Origin: Bacillota bacterium
GTDB lineage: Bacteria; Bacillota; Sulfobacillia; RBS10-35; JAJYVN01
Direction: 5' to 3'
Length of the DNA stretch: 36,058 nucleotides
Assembly (NCBI GenBank): GCA_021803205.1
Contig: JAJZMB010000095.1
Location: forward strand, 1 to 36,058
Below the pieces are notes generated by a model. It was given only the letters and a program-made list of their open reading frames with translations. It made no database searches and was not told where the DNA came from. Of this stretch, positions 16,820 through 25,301 are shown one piece after another. Numbering within the stretch: the first letter of the stretch is position 1; each line of letters begins with the position of its first letter. The position numbers and the translations under genes are program-made.

Positions 16820-18211
16820 TCAGCGGCGGCGCTCCAACTCATCGACGAAACGGCGGAGTTCGAGCTCCATGGCCTCCGCCCGCTCGCGCTCCCTCGCCGC
16901 CAGGTTGTCGTGCTCTCCGGGATCCCGCCGACGGTCGTAGAGTTCGGGGCCGCCGCTGCCGTCGATCGGCAGCAGATAGCTCCAGTCGGCGGTGCGGAGG
17001 CTCCACTGCCGCCGGTGATGCGCCGTGACGGCCCCATCGCGCACCCGTTCCGCCTGCCCTCGCAGCAGGGGCATCAGGCTCTTGCCCGTGAGGTCCGCGC
17101 GGCGTCGATCGACCTCCAGGTCCTGGGGGAACATCGCCCGTGTCGGCGCCCGGAAGGGCAGAGTGAGCGGACCTGAGATACCCAGAGCATCCAGGACGGT
17201 CGGCATGAGGTCCACCGTCTGCACCAGGGCCGGAATCCGCCGCCCCGCACCGATCCCCTCCGGGTGGCGGATGATCCATGGCACGTGGACGAGTTCCTCG
17301 TAGTTCCACGGGCGGGCCTTGCGGATGATCCCGTGCTCGCCGAAGGGCTCGCCGTGGTCGCTGACGTGCATCACCAGCGTGTCGTCCCACAGCCCGAGCG
17401 CGCGGGCGGCATCCAGCACCACGCCGGCCCAGCGGTCGACCATGGTCACCTCCCCGGCATACAGGGCCTTGGTGTGGCGGAGCTCGGCTTCACTCAGGTA
17501 GCCGGTCACCGGACCCGGGATCGGGTCAATGTTCACATGCCCGCGGTAGTTCGGGTCGTACATCGAGCGATAGGGTTCGGGCGGATCCCAGGGCTCGTGA
17601 GGATCAAAGAAGTCCACCCAGAGCAAGAGGCGGTCCCTGGTGCCGTGGACGCGTACCTGCTCCTCCAGCCAGGCCACCGCAGCCTTGGCGACACTGGCCG
17701 CTGGCGTCTTCTCCTCATCCCGTTCCCACACGCTGCGGTTCCGGAGGTACTGCTCGAAACGCGGGCGCCACACGCCGTCGGACTCGTCGCCCTTGAGGCG
17801 GTGCCAGGGGCCCACCTCGACGCGCACCGCGGGATCGATGATCCACGGGTCGTACTCCTGGCCCCGGATCCAGCGCACCGTGTCGAAGCCGCGCCCGCAA
17901 TTATAGGCGGGTTTGTGCATGTGGTAGGTGTCCGTGATCAGGGCCGAGGTGTAGCCGCGATCCCAGAGCACCTCGGCCAGGAGGTAGTCGGAGTGCTCGA
18001 ACTGCTGCCAGCCGCGCCAGGGAAACTGATAGCGGCCGGTCCACCACGCGGTGCGGGTGGGCATGGTCGGCAGGTTCTCACTGTAGCAATGGTCGAAGAG
18101 CGCGCCCTCGGCCGCGAGGCGGTCGAGGTTGGGCGTGCGGATCCACGGGTTGCCGTAGCAACCCAGGTGATCCGCCCGCAGGCTGTCCGTGCAGATGACA
18201 AGCACGTTCAT
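16820..18211 (-). CDS. Sulfatase-fold hydrolase lacking the formylglycine cysteine (Thr type)
   Basis: A 463-residue sulfatase-fold protein starting MNVLVICTDSLRADHLGCYG. Asp9 and the later SDHGEPFGEHGIIRKAR segment keep the metal sites. In the formylglycine position it reads NLPTMPTRTAWWTGR: Thr49 stands for Cys, with Pro51 and Arg53 intact. Metal ligands are better preserved than in its paralogue at 9031, so it is probably an active enzyme using Thr as nucleophile, as in phosphodiesterase branches of this superfamily. The reaction is not known. ATG 18211 is chosen for GGGGAGGA about ten bases upstream and because the fold begins here; an upstream extension to 18289 lacks support. Confidence 0.87.
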   Translation of the reverse strand: MNVLVICTDSLRADHLGCYGNPWIRTPNLDRLAAEGALFDHCYSENLPTMPTRTAWWTGRYQFPWRGWQQFEHSDYLLAEVLWDRGYTSALITDTYHMHKPAYNCGRGFDTVRWIRGQEYDPWIIDPAVRVEVGPWHRLKGDESDGVWRPRFEQYLRNRSVWERDEEKTPAASVAKAAVAWLEEQVRVHGTRDRLLLWVDFFDPHEPWDPPEPYRSMYDPNYRGHVNIDPIPGPVTGYLSEAELRHTKALYAGEVTMVDRWAGVVLDAARALGLWDDTLVMHVSDHGEPFGEHGIIRKARPWNYEELVHVPWIIRHPEGIGAGRRIPALVQTVDLMPTVLDALGISGPLTLPFRAPTRAMFPQDLEVDRRRADLTGKSLMPLLRGQAERVRDGAVTAHHRRQWSLRTADWSYLLPIDGSGGPELYDRRRDPGEHDNLAARERERAEAMELELRRFVDELERRR

Positions 18212-18900
18212 GCGGGGGTGATCCTCCCCTATTCCGGTCCGGAGGCGGCGACGGCCGCCGGGACCTGCGTTCACGGGCACGTGGGGCACAGCGCGCGAGA
18301 TTACAACGAGTGATTATTCTCTCTGCGGGCATGTCCTCTTGCGGCATATTCTCCGGAAGCGCGACGACAGGGGGCGGGCTGCGCCCGGCAGGACCCGCGC
18401 ACGGTCTGCACACCGCCGGCAGGGGACGGGGCGGGGACGGGATGCATGGCTTGCCGTGACAGCGGCGAACGAAGCCCAAGGCCGACTGTCCCCGGCGTCG
18501 TCTTGCACGGCGCCTTGGCGGAAGGGAGAATGCTCGCTGGGCATTCCCGAGGAATCACTCCTCTTCCTCCGTAAGGCAGCCAACGACGAAGTCGCACTTG
18601 GCAAACTGGCGGCGGATCCCGACGTGTCCGACGAGGACGTCGGACTCCACGTCCGGAGGGCCGCGGAAAAGCTGCCCCAAGCGGTGCGGTTGGCATCGCC
18701 CGCCGCCGGCTCGCGGCGCTGACCGTCGAACCGGCCTGAGGCTTGGAGCCAACGCGGGAGCGCTCGTCGGCGCGAACTCGTCGACCGCCATGCCGGCAGG
18801 TCCGCAGACCTGTCGACCACGGGCCTCCGCATCCACACCGTCGCCCCCGGCGCCGTGCCCCGCGCCCACCGCCGAGCGCACCCCCGTGCCCAATCATCCG
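18212..18900. other. Long intergenic region with no convincing gene
   Basis: An open frame at 18339-18722 (+) has a plausible acidic-helical C-terminal half (around EESLLFLRKAANDEVALG) but an Arg-rich N-terminal half and no ribosome binding site. It may be the relic of a small gene. An AT-richer patch near 18298-18325 could hold the promoter of the leftward sulfatase genes. Confidence 0.4.
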
Positions 18901-18929
18901 TTGACGCTTCGAAACCAAACCCATATGCT
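18901..18929 (+). promoter_or_regulatory. Promoter of the metalloregulator gene
   Basis: TTGACG (18901-18906) and TATGCT (18924-18929) are 17 bases apart, a strong sigma-70 type match. Between it and the ATG lies a short inverted repeat, TTCGC (18944-18948) and GCGAA (18962-18966), which could be an operator for the DtxR-type protein itself; that is an inference. Confidence 0.7.
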
Positions 18930-18980
18930 GTCGGCGTAATGGATTTTCGCATGGACTAAACGCGAAGGGAGACATCTGCC

Positions 18981-19679
18981 ATGTTCGGTTTAGCCACCGA
19001 AGACTGCCTCGCGGAGATCTATCGCCTGCAGGCGGCCGGCGAATCGGCGACGACCGGCTCGGTGGCCGACCGGCGGCATGTGACACCGGCATCCACCACC
19101 TCGATGTTCAAACGGCTGGCGCGCGACGGGCTGGTGACCTATCGCGAATACGAAGGCGTGACCCTGACCGACGAGGGCAAGCGGCTCGCGCTGAGCGTAC
19201 TGCGCCGTCACCGCCTCGTCGAACGCTTTCTCACCGATGTGCTGCGCATGCCTTGGGAATCCGTCGACGACATCGCCGACCAGATGGAGCACGCCCTGCC
19301 GGATGCGGTCGTGGACGCACTGGAAACCATGCTGGGCAATCCCTTCACCTGCCCGCACGGGTACCCGATCCCGGATCGTGACGGCCGGCTGCCCCAGGTG
19401 CCGCTGCGCCGGCTGGCGGAACTCGGTCCGGGTGAGACCGGGCTGGTCGCCCGCGTCGATGAGCGCGTCCCGGGCCTATTGCCCTACCTCCAAGGGGTGG
19501 GCATGACCCTCGGCGCTTCGGTCACGGTCGTGACCGTGAACCCGGTGGACGACACCGTGACACTCCACGTCGCCGGAGCGCGTTTCGTGGTCGGCCCGCG
19601 CGTGGCGGAGGCAGTCGCGGTCGCACCGCTCGGGCGCGATCGCGCGGCGGACGGCGGGGCGGCGGCTCCGAAGGTGTAG
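18981..19679 (+). CDS. DtxR/MntR-family metal-dependent transcriptional regulator
   Basis: The N-terminal winged helix (1-70) is followed by a dimerisation and metal-binding domain and a C-terminal FeoA/SH3-like domain (about 145-225). Metal ligands match the manganese-type pattern: Asp8 (as in MntR, where DtxR has Met), His77, Asp100, Glu103 and His104. The residue equal to MntR Glu11 is Ala, with Glu12 next to it. It should repress or control metal uptake when loaded with Mn2+ or Fe2+. ATG 18981 has GGGAGA eight bases upstream. The NRAMP transporter gene begins 64 bases downstream on the same strand, so it probably controls that transporter and itself. Confidence 0.93.
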   Translation: MFGLATEDCLAEIYRLQAAGESATTGSVADRRHVTPASTTSMFKRLARDGLVTYREYEGVTLTDEGKRLALSVLRRHRLVERFLTDVLRMPWESVDDIADQMEHALPDAVVDALETMLGNPFTCPHGYPIPDRDGRLPQVPLRRLAELGPGETGLVARVDERVPGLLPYLQGVGMTLGASVTVVTVNPVDDTVTLHVAGARFVVGPRVAEAVAVAPLGRDRAADGGAAAPKV

Positions 19680-19743
19680 GGGCCCCGCCGGGCCCTCTTC
19701 GCCGTCGATCATACGAGGCGGATCCGTGCAAGGAGGAACGTAC

Positions 19744-21147
19744 GTGCCCGCGCGTCCCCCGGGCAATCTCCCTCCGGCTGAACGTCCGGTGCCCGCGGTT
19801 GCCGGTGCCCAGTCACCTCGCGGCATTCGCATCACGCACGAGGACATCGACCGGGCGAGGGACCGGCTGGCGGTGGACCGTGCCCGCCGCAGCGGCCGCT
19901 TCGCCTGGAGCCGCCTGCTCTGGTTGCTGATCGGCCCGGGCGTGCTGGTCATGCTGGGCGAAAACGACGCGCCAAGCATGCTCTCCTACGCCGCTACCGG
20001 GGCCCAGTACGGCATCGGGTTCTTTCTGCCCTTCGTCGTGCTGACGTTCCTCATGGCCTTCGTCGTTCAGGAGATGACCGTGCGCCTCGGCGCCACCACC
20101 CACCGCGGGCATGCCGAGTTGATCTTCGAACGCTTCGGGCGCTTCTGGGGTTCGTTCGCCATGGGCGACCTGGTCCTCGGCAACTTCCTCACGCTGATCA
20201 CCGAATTCATCGGCATCCGCGCCGGACTGGGCTTCTTCGGCGTGCCGCCGGTGGTCTCCGTGGCCGCGGCCGTGTGCGTGGTCCTGGCCGCCGCCCTGAC
20301 CGGCCGGTACTGGACCTGGGAGCGCATCGCCCTGGCCCTGGCCATATTCAACGGCCTCTTCATCCCCGTGGCCCTCCTCGTCCACCCCCCCTGGGGCGCG
20401 GTCGGCGGTTCCCTGTTGACCTGGGCCCCGCTGCCGGCCCGATTCGACGTCGGTACGCTCACGATCCTGATGGCCGACATTGGCGCCACCGTCACCCCGT
20501 GGATGCTCTTCTTCCAACAGGGCGCCGTCGTCGACAAGGGGCTCCAGCCGCGCGACATGCACGCGGGGCGCCTTGACACCCTCATCGGCGTGGTGCTGGC
20601 CACCCTGTTCGCGGTCGCCTGCATCATCGCCGCATCGCCTCTGCACGCCCACGGGATCAACGCCGCGGACTATCAGGCCGCCGACTTCGCACGCGCGCTC
20701 CTGCCCTATGCGGGCCGCGTGGGCGCTACCCTGTTCGCCCTGGGCATCTTCGAGGCCGGACTCGTCGCCTCGATCACCATCTCGACATCCTCCGCCTATG
20801 CGTTCGGCGAGGTGGTGGGGACCGGGCATAGCCTCAACCGGCCGCTGCGCGAGGGGGGGCTCTTCTACCTGGTCCTCCTCGCCTCGGCTGTCACCGCGGC
20901 GGCGCTGGTGCTGGTGCCGCATGCACCGCTCGAGTTCGTGGTGCTCATCGTCAACGTGATCGCCGTGCTGGCCATGCCCCCGGCCCTGATCTTCCTTGTG
21001 CTGCTGGTCAACGACCCGGAGTTGATGGGACAGCAGCGCAGCGGCCTGTGGTCGAACATCGCGGTGATCACGGTGACGGTGCTTCTGATCGCGGCCGGCC
21101 TGTTCTACGGGCTGACCGTGCTGCTGCCGAAGGTGTTTGGCGGATGA
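19744..21147 (+). CDS. NRAMP-fold divalent metal transporter, non-canonical binding site
   Basis: A 467-residue polytopic membrane protein with about eleven hydrophobic segments of the NRAMP (SLC11) fold. In helix 1, where classic Mn/Fe carriers have DPGN, it has LGENDAPSM (residues 72-80). In helix 6, where they have MPH, it has TPWMLFFQQ (251-259). Such changes are known from the NRAMP-related magnesium transporter branch and other divergent clades, so the ion may be Mg2+ or another divalent rather than Mn2+/Fe2+. The first 40 residues are Pro-rich and cytoplasmic. GTG 19744 is chosen because AAGGAGG sits seven bases before it; a GTG at 19726 would overlap that site. It follows the DtxR-type regulator and precedes a small membrane protein. 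Confidence 0.9.
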   Translation: MPARPPGNLPPAERPVPAVAGAQSPRGIRITHEDIDRARDRLAVDRARRSGRFAWSRLLWLLIGPGVLVMLGENDAPSMLSYAATGAQYGIGFFLPFVVLTFLMAFVVQEMTVRLGATTHRGHAELIFERFGRFWGSFAMGDLVLGNFLTLITEFIGIRAGLGFFGVPPVVSVAAAVCVVLAAALTGRYWTWERIALALAIFNGLFIPVALLVHPPWGAVGGSLLTWAPLPARFDVGTLTILMADIGATVTPWMLFFQQGAVVDKGLQPRDMHAGRLDTLIGVVLATLFAVACIIAASPLHAHGINAADYQAADFARALLPYAGRVGATLFALGIFEAGLVASITISTSSAYAFGEVVGTGHSLNRPLREGGLFYLVLLASAVTAAALVLVPHAPLEFVVLIVNVIAVLAMPPALIFLVLLVNDPELMGQQRSGLWSNIAVITVTVLLIAAGLFYGLTVLLPKVFGG

Positions 21148-21189
21148 ACCGCACTCCCGGCCAAGGGCCCGGACAGGGGGGTTGCCGAC

Positions 21190-21492
21190 ATGGCCAGTGA
21201 AGGACTCTTGACCTCGAACGGTGGGCCGCCACCGCCATCCGCCAGCGACGCGGCGGCCGCGGATCCGCCCCGCCCGGTGGACGTGGATTTCGAACACGAC
21301 CCGTCGGTGGTGCTCGCGCTGCTGGAGCCTGACCAACTGGTGGACGCCAAGGCGGTGCATCTCGGCCAGCGCCCCATGTCGCGCGGGCTGCGCGCGCTGC
21401 TCTGGGCCCTCCGGGTCTATGTGCTGTTCATGCTGGTCGTGGTGGCGATCCAGGTTGTGCGCAGTCTGCACAGCGGCGGGAACGGGGCTTGA
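21190..21492 (+). CDS. Small C-terminally anchored membrane protein next to the NRAMP gene
   Basis: A 100-residue protein with no recognised family. Residues 1-30 are Ala/Pro-rich and disordered, 31-62 are acidic (DVDFEHDPSVVLALLEP), and 65-92 form one transmembrane helix (ALRVYVLFMLVVVAIQVV) with a short tail. A G-rich site precedes ATG 21190. It starts 42 bases after the transporter stop, so it is probably co-transcribed. It could be an accessory subunit or regulator of the transporter; this rests on position only. Confidence 0.65.
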   Translation: MASEGLLTSNGGPPPPSASDAAAADPPRPVDVDFEHDPSVVLALLEPDQLVDAKAVHLGQRPMSRGLRALLWALRVYVLFMLVVVAIQVVRSLHSGGNGA

Positions 21493-21768
21493 AAGGCCCG
21501 GCGGGTTCTCGCCCCTTCCCGCCGGCCGCCGTTCGCGCAGCCTGCGGCGCGTCCGCGGTGTGACCCGGGCACCGGCGAACGGACCCTCCACTGGCAGCCG
21601 TTCCCCGCAGGGTCGGCTTCCCTGCGGCGCGAACTGGGCCCAACTGCGGAATCGCTCCAGATGCGGGCGCCGCCCAGGGGGCCAGAGGGCGCAGACCCCG
21701 GACGCGGGGCTGTTGCACCGGGCCCTACCGCACCGCCCGTCCCCGGGAGCGAAGAGGGAGGACGTCTC
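21493..21768. other. Gap before trpB2 with hairpins
   Basis: It contains two 8-bp hairpins, at about 21498-21525 (CCGGCGGG and complement) and 21606-21628 (CCGCAGGG and complement). The first may end the metal-transport transcript. No T-box or leader peptide was found. Confidence 0.4.
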
Positions 21769-23151
21769 ATGACACAGCCGGGCGCCGCGACCAAGATCGT
21801 GCTGCCGGAGTCCGAGATCCCCACACGCTGGTACAACATCCTGGCGGACATGCCCTCGCCGCCGGACCCCCCGCTGCACCCGGGCACCAAGCAGCCACCG
21901 GCGCCCGAGGACCTGGCGCCGCTCTTCCCCATGGACCTGATCGAGCAGGAGGTCTCCGGGCAGCGCTACTTCGACATCCCCGAGCCCGTACGCGACGTCT
22001 ATCGGCTGTGGCGGCCGACGCCGCTGTACCGGGCCCACCGCCTCGAACGCGCCCTCGGCACACCGGCGCGCATCTATTATAAATATGAAGGCACAAGCCC
22101 CGCCGGCTCGCACAAGCCCAACACGTCCGTTGCGCAGGCCTATTACAACCGCAGGGCCGGCATCACTCGCCTGACGACGGAGACGGGCGCCGGGCAGTGG
22201 GGCAGCGCCCTGGCCTTCGCGGCCCGCCAGTTTGACCTGGAGATCCGCGTGTACATGGTGAAAGTCTCATACGAGCAGAAGCCGTACCGCCGCCTGATGA
22301 TCGAGACCTGGGGCGGCGAGGTGGTCTCCAGCCCGTCGCGGCTGACGGCATCCGGGCGCCGCATCTTGGAGGACGACCCGGATTCCCCCGGTTCGCTCGG
22401 CATCGCGATCTCCGAGGCGGTGGAGGAGGCGGCGGGCCGGAAGGACACCAACTACAGCCTCGGGTCGGTCCTCAACCACGTGTTGCTGCACCAGACGGTC
22501 ATCGGGCAGGAGGCCCAGAAGCAGTTCGCCCTGGTGGGCGACTACCCCGACGTGGTCATCGCCTGCTGCGGCGGCGGTAGCAACTTCGGCGGCCTGGCCT
22601 TTCCCTTCCTGCACGACCGCTTCACCGGCAACGCCCCCAAGGCGGCGCGCGTGGTCGCCGCCGAGCCGGCGGCCTGTCCGACCCTGACCCGCGGCGTCTA
22701 CGCCTACGACTTCGGTGACACGGCCGGCCTCACGCCGCTGATGAAGATGTACACGCTCGGCCACGGCTTCATTCCGCCGGGAATCCACGCCGGCGGCCTG
22801 CGCTACCACGGGGATTCACCCATCGTGAGCAAGCTCGTCAGGGACGGACACGTACAAGCCCAGGCCTACAGCCAGGTCGGGGTATTCGAGGCAGCGGTGC
22901 AGTTCGCGCGCACCGAGGGCATCATCCCGGCGCCTGAGTCGGCCCACGCCGTGAAAGGCGCCGTCGAGGAGGCGCTGGCAGCCAAGGCCGAGGGCACGCC
23001 GCGCACCATCCTCTTCGGTCTCAGCGGCCACGGCCACTTCGACCTCGCGGCCTACGACCAGTATCTGCGAGGGCGTCTGCAGGACTACGAATACCCGGCA
23101 GAGATGGTGGAGAAGGCCCTGGCGGATTTGCCCGTCGTCCCTGGCGCGTAG
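21769..23151 (+). CDS. Tryptophan synthase beta chain, TrpB2 type
   Basis: PLP enzyme of 460 residues. The lysine that forms the aldimine is Lys116 ([10 protein letters not shown]). [10 protein letters not shown], with Trp where TrpB1 has His, is the mark of TrpB2. The phosphate-binding loop is [10 protein letters not shown] and the end [13 protein letters not shown] is typical. TrpB2 makes tryptophan from indole and serine (or phosphoserine) and often works without a TrpA partner as an indole-salvage enzyme. ATG 21769 has GGGAGG eight bases upstream; an upstream open frame is GC-rich and unsupported. No other trp gene is adjacent. The amino acid permease gene follows. Confidence 0.95.
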   Translation: MTQPGAATKIVLPESEIPTRWYNILADMPSPPDPPLHPGTKQPPAPEDLAPLFPMDLIEQEVSGQRYFDIPEPVRDVYRLWRPTPLYRAHRLERALGTPARIYYKYEGTSPAGSHKPNTSVAQAYYNRRAGITRLTTETGAGQWGSALAFAARQFDLEIRVYMVKVSYEQKPYRRLMIETWGGEVVSSPSRLTASGRRILEDDPDSPGSLGIAISEAVEEAAGRKDTNYSLGSVLNHVLLHQTVIGQEAQKQFALVGDYPDVVIACCGGGSNFGGLAFPFLHDRFTGNAPKAARVVAAEPAACPTLTRGVYAYDFGDTAGLTPLMKMYTLGHGFIPPGIHAGGLRYHGDSPIVSKLVRDGHVQAQAYSQVGVFEAAVQFARTEGIIPAPESAHAVKGAVEEALAAKAEGTPRTILFGLSGHGHFDLAAYDQYLRGRLQDYEYPAEMVEKALADLPVVPGA

Positions 23152-23517
23152 AGGCAACGGCCCGGTTTCTGTGTACCGCCAACCGAATGTGCCGCTGACC
23201 CGGCGCAGACAATCCAAACGGGCCTCCTGGCGGCGATGATCGGTGGGCTTGCGGTCGCGCGTCTGTTCGCGGGAGGCAGGCGCCGGCCGGCGTCGTCGTT
23301 GCGCGTTCCGCCACCTGCATGGATCCCGCCGCAGCCCGCGCCTCCGCCCCCCGCCGATCAGGCGGGACTGTCCCCTCTCCGGACGGGCCCGCCGCAGGCC
23401 CTCGACCACTGCCCGGTGTATCTCAGCGAGCGCGCGTCGGCGCCGCCACGGCCGGAAGCATACCTGCCGGCCATGGACCGCGACTGCGGCGAAACCACCA
23501 GGAGGTCTTGTACAGCG
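23152..23517. other. Gap between trpB2 and the permease gene
   Basis: The permease frame is open through most of it, but the encoded stretch is Pro/Arg-rich without helices, so I treat it as non-coding. No terminator with a T-run and no riboswitch motif was recognised. Confidence 0.45.
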
Positions 23518-24897
23518 GTGTCGACAGCCACCCCCGCACATCGGCAACAAGCCCCGGGCGCGGGCCTCCTGCAGCGCATCCTGGGCTTCCGCACCATCGT
23601 CTCGACCAGCGCTGGGCTCGCCTTTGCGGCGGTCAACTTCCTCGCCGTGCTGGAGATCCGCGGGCAGGCGCCCGGCATCCTCGCCCCCCTGGCAATCCTC
23701 GCCGCCGGCGCGCTCTGCCTTCTGGCCGTGGCGGTCTTCGGCGAACTGAGCGCCACCCTGCCCTCGGCCGCCGGCATCCGGGTCTGGACCCTGCGGGGTC
23801 TGGGAGATCCCTTCTCGCTGACGTTCACGCTCCTCTACCTCGGGACCATCCTGGCCGTGATCGCCGCGGACGGCTTCGTCCTGGCCTCCGCCCTGCACGT
23901 CGCCGTTCCGGACATCCCGGGCGTGGCCTGGATCCTGCTCTTCCTCACCGCGGCACTCCTCTCCAACCTGCGTGGGGTGCAGCTCGCCGGGCTGGTGCAG
24001 GACCTGACCACCTATGTCCTGCTGGCGGCGCTGATTGCCGTTGGGATCGCCGCCCTGACCGTGCCGGGGCACCTGCCGCCGACACCGGCCGCCTGGCCCG
24101 CCGGGCTCTTCGCGGGCACCGCCCTCGGGGTCTTCGTCTTCATGGGCTTCGAGTGGGTCACACCCCTGGCCGAGGAGGTGCGGCAGCCCGCGCGCATACC
24201 GCAGGGGCTTGCCCTGGCCGTGCTCGCCCTAGGCCTTGCCTTCGGGCTGTTCGCCCTGGTGGCCGGACGCCTGCCGGGCGTACCGGGCGGCGGCCTGACC
24301 CCGCAACTGGCGGTCGGCCGGGCCGCGCTCGGCGCCACCGGCTTCTGGATCATGCTGGCCGTGACGGTCGTGACGGCCGGCACCACCTTCAACGGCGGCT
24401 TCGCGGCCGCTTCCCGGCTCCTGTCCGCCTTGAGCCGCTCAGGTTTCCTGCCGCGGCCCCTTTCACGCCTCAACGCCCGCTTCGTCCCCGCCCAGGCCCT
24501 CCAGCTGCTCTACGGCGTGTCGGTGGCGCTGACACTGGCCGTGTTCGCGACCGGCCGCTACCTGATCCTGATCAACACCGGCGCCACGCTGGAATCGGCG
24601 ATGTACGTGGTCGCGGCGCTGGCCCTGCTCGGGCTGCGCCGCCGGATGCCCGAGGCACCCCGTACCTGGCGGGCTCCGCTCGGGCGGTTCGTGCCGGTGG
24701 CCGCCATCGTCGTGTTCGGATTCCTCGGTCTTGGCGCGGCCCTCGCCGGAGACGGTCTGCCGCGACCGGCGGTGCCCTGGACACTCGTCCTGCTTGTACT
24801 CCTGGCCTTGGTGGCCTGGCGGTACGCCGCGCGGTCGTTGCGTCGCCGGGCGGCGCGCACAAACGGGCCCGCCGCCCGCAAGCCCCTGAGCGACTGA
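23518..24897 (+). CDS. APC-superfamily amino acid permease
   Basis: An integral membrane transporter of about 460 residues with roughly 12 hydrophobic helices. The first helix region reads GFRTIVSTSAGLAFAAVNFL, and the FMGFEWVTPLAEEVRQPARIPQG pattern is the conserved loop after helix 6 in amino acid/polyamine/organocation carriers. It takes up or exchanges amino acids; specificity is unknown. GTG 23518 is chosen because AGGAGG stands 12 bases upstream and it opens shortly before the first helix; ATG 23473 is the alternative. Its place after trpB2 makes tryptophan, indole-related or serine transport an attractive guess, not a proof. Confidence 0.88.
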   Translation: MSTATPAHRQQAPGAGLLQRILGFRTIVSTSAGLAFAAVNFLAVLEIRGQAPGILAPLAILAAGALCLLAVAVFGELSATLPSAAGIRVWTLRGLGDPFSLTFTLLYLGTILAVIAADGFVLASALHVAVPDIPGVAWILLFLTAALLSNLRGVQLAGLVQDLTTYVLLAALIAVGIAALTVPGHLPPTPAAWPAGLFAGTALGVFVFMGFEWVTPLAEEVRQPARIPQGLALAVLALGLAFGLFALVAGRLPGVPGGGLTPQLAVGRAALGATGFWIMLAVTVVTAGTTFNGGFAAASRLLSALSRSGFLPRPLSRLNARFVPAQALQLLYGVSVALTLAVFATGRYLILINTGATLESAMYVVAALALLGLRRRMPEAPRTWRAPLGRFVPVAAIVVFGFLGLGAALAGDGLPRPAVPWTLVLLVLLALVAWRYAARSLRRRAARTNGPAARKPLSD

Positions 24898-25010
24898 TGC
24901 CGCGCCGTACGCGGCGCCGATCAGCCGCCACAGGGTCCGGGCGGAAGGGGGCGGGGCACATCCCATTCCGCGGCTCCGGGACCGCGGGTTCCCTGTCCCA
25001 CCGCTCCCGC

Positions 25011-25187
25011 CTACCCGGGAGTCCGGCCCAGCGCCAGGAAACCGGCGCCAAGCCGGCCGAGCACGGCGATCGCCAGCAGGATGCCACCGGTACGCCGGAG
25101 GACGGCCTGGCCGGTACGTCGCCGTCGCGAGGCAAAGATCAGCAAGAGGCCGCACGCGCCGACGGCGTCGAGGATTAGTCCGGCCAC
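25011..25187 (-). CDS. Small two-helix membrane protein (58 residues)
   Basis: Starting at GTG 25187, eight bases after GGGGGGAGGG, the frame encodes two hydrophobic helices (VGACGLLLIFA and GGILLAIAVLGRLGAGFLAL) joined by a basic RRRRTGQAVLRR loop. Good ribosome binding site and clear two-helix layout make it a likely real gene. No family was recognised. The flanks 24898-25010 and 25188-25301 show nothing further. Confidence 0.6.
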   Translation of the reverse strand: MAGLILDAVGACGLLLIFASRRRRTGQAVLRRTGGILLAIAVLGRLGAGFLALGRTPG

Positions 25188-25301
25188 GCGCCGTCCCTCC
25201 CCCCCTGCCGCGGAGCGCGGGCCCGCGACACGCAGCCCGCACGGGTCCACAGGCCGCCACACCGGGGTGGCGTGACGCACCCGGGATGACCGCCGTCCCC
25301 C

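Noticed and set aside
18339..18722. 127-residue open frame on the plus strand upstream of the metalloregulator
   Set aside because: The second half looks protein-like, but the first half is Arg-rich noise, there is no ribosome binding site and no recognised family. Kept only as a possible relic.
21493..21768. Possible tryptophan leader or T-box before trpB2
   Set aside because: CCCTACCGCAC near 21723 slightly resembles a T-box core, but there is no Stem I pattern or terminator.
19813..22113. 766-residue open frame on the minus strand
   Set aside because: It is antisense to the NRAMP, small membrane protein and trpB2 genes and is His/Arg/Gly-rich without domains; a typical high-GC shadow.
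22816..24072. 418-residue open frame on the minus strand
   Set aside because: Antisense to trpB2 and the permease, with Arg/Gly/Gln-rich composition and no domain.
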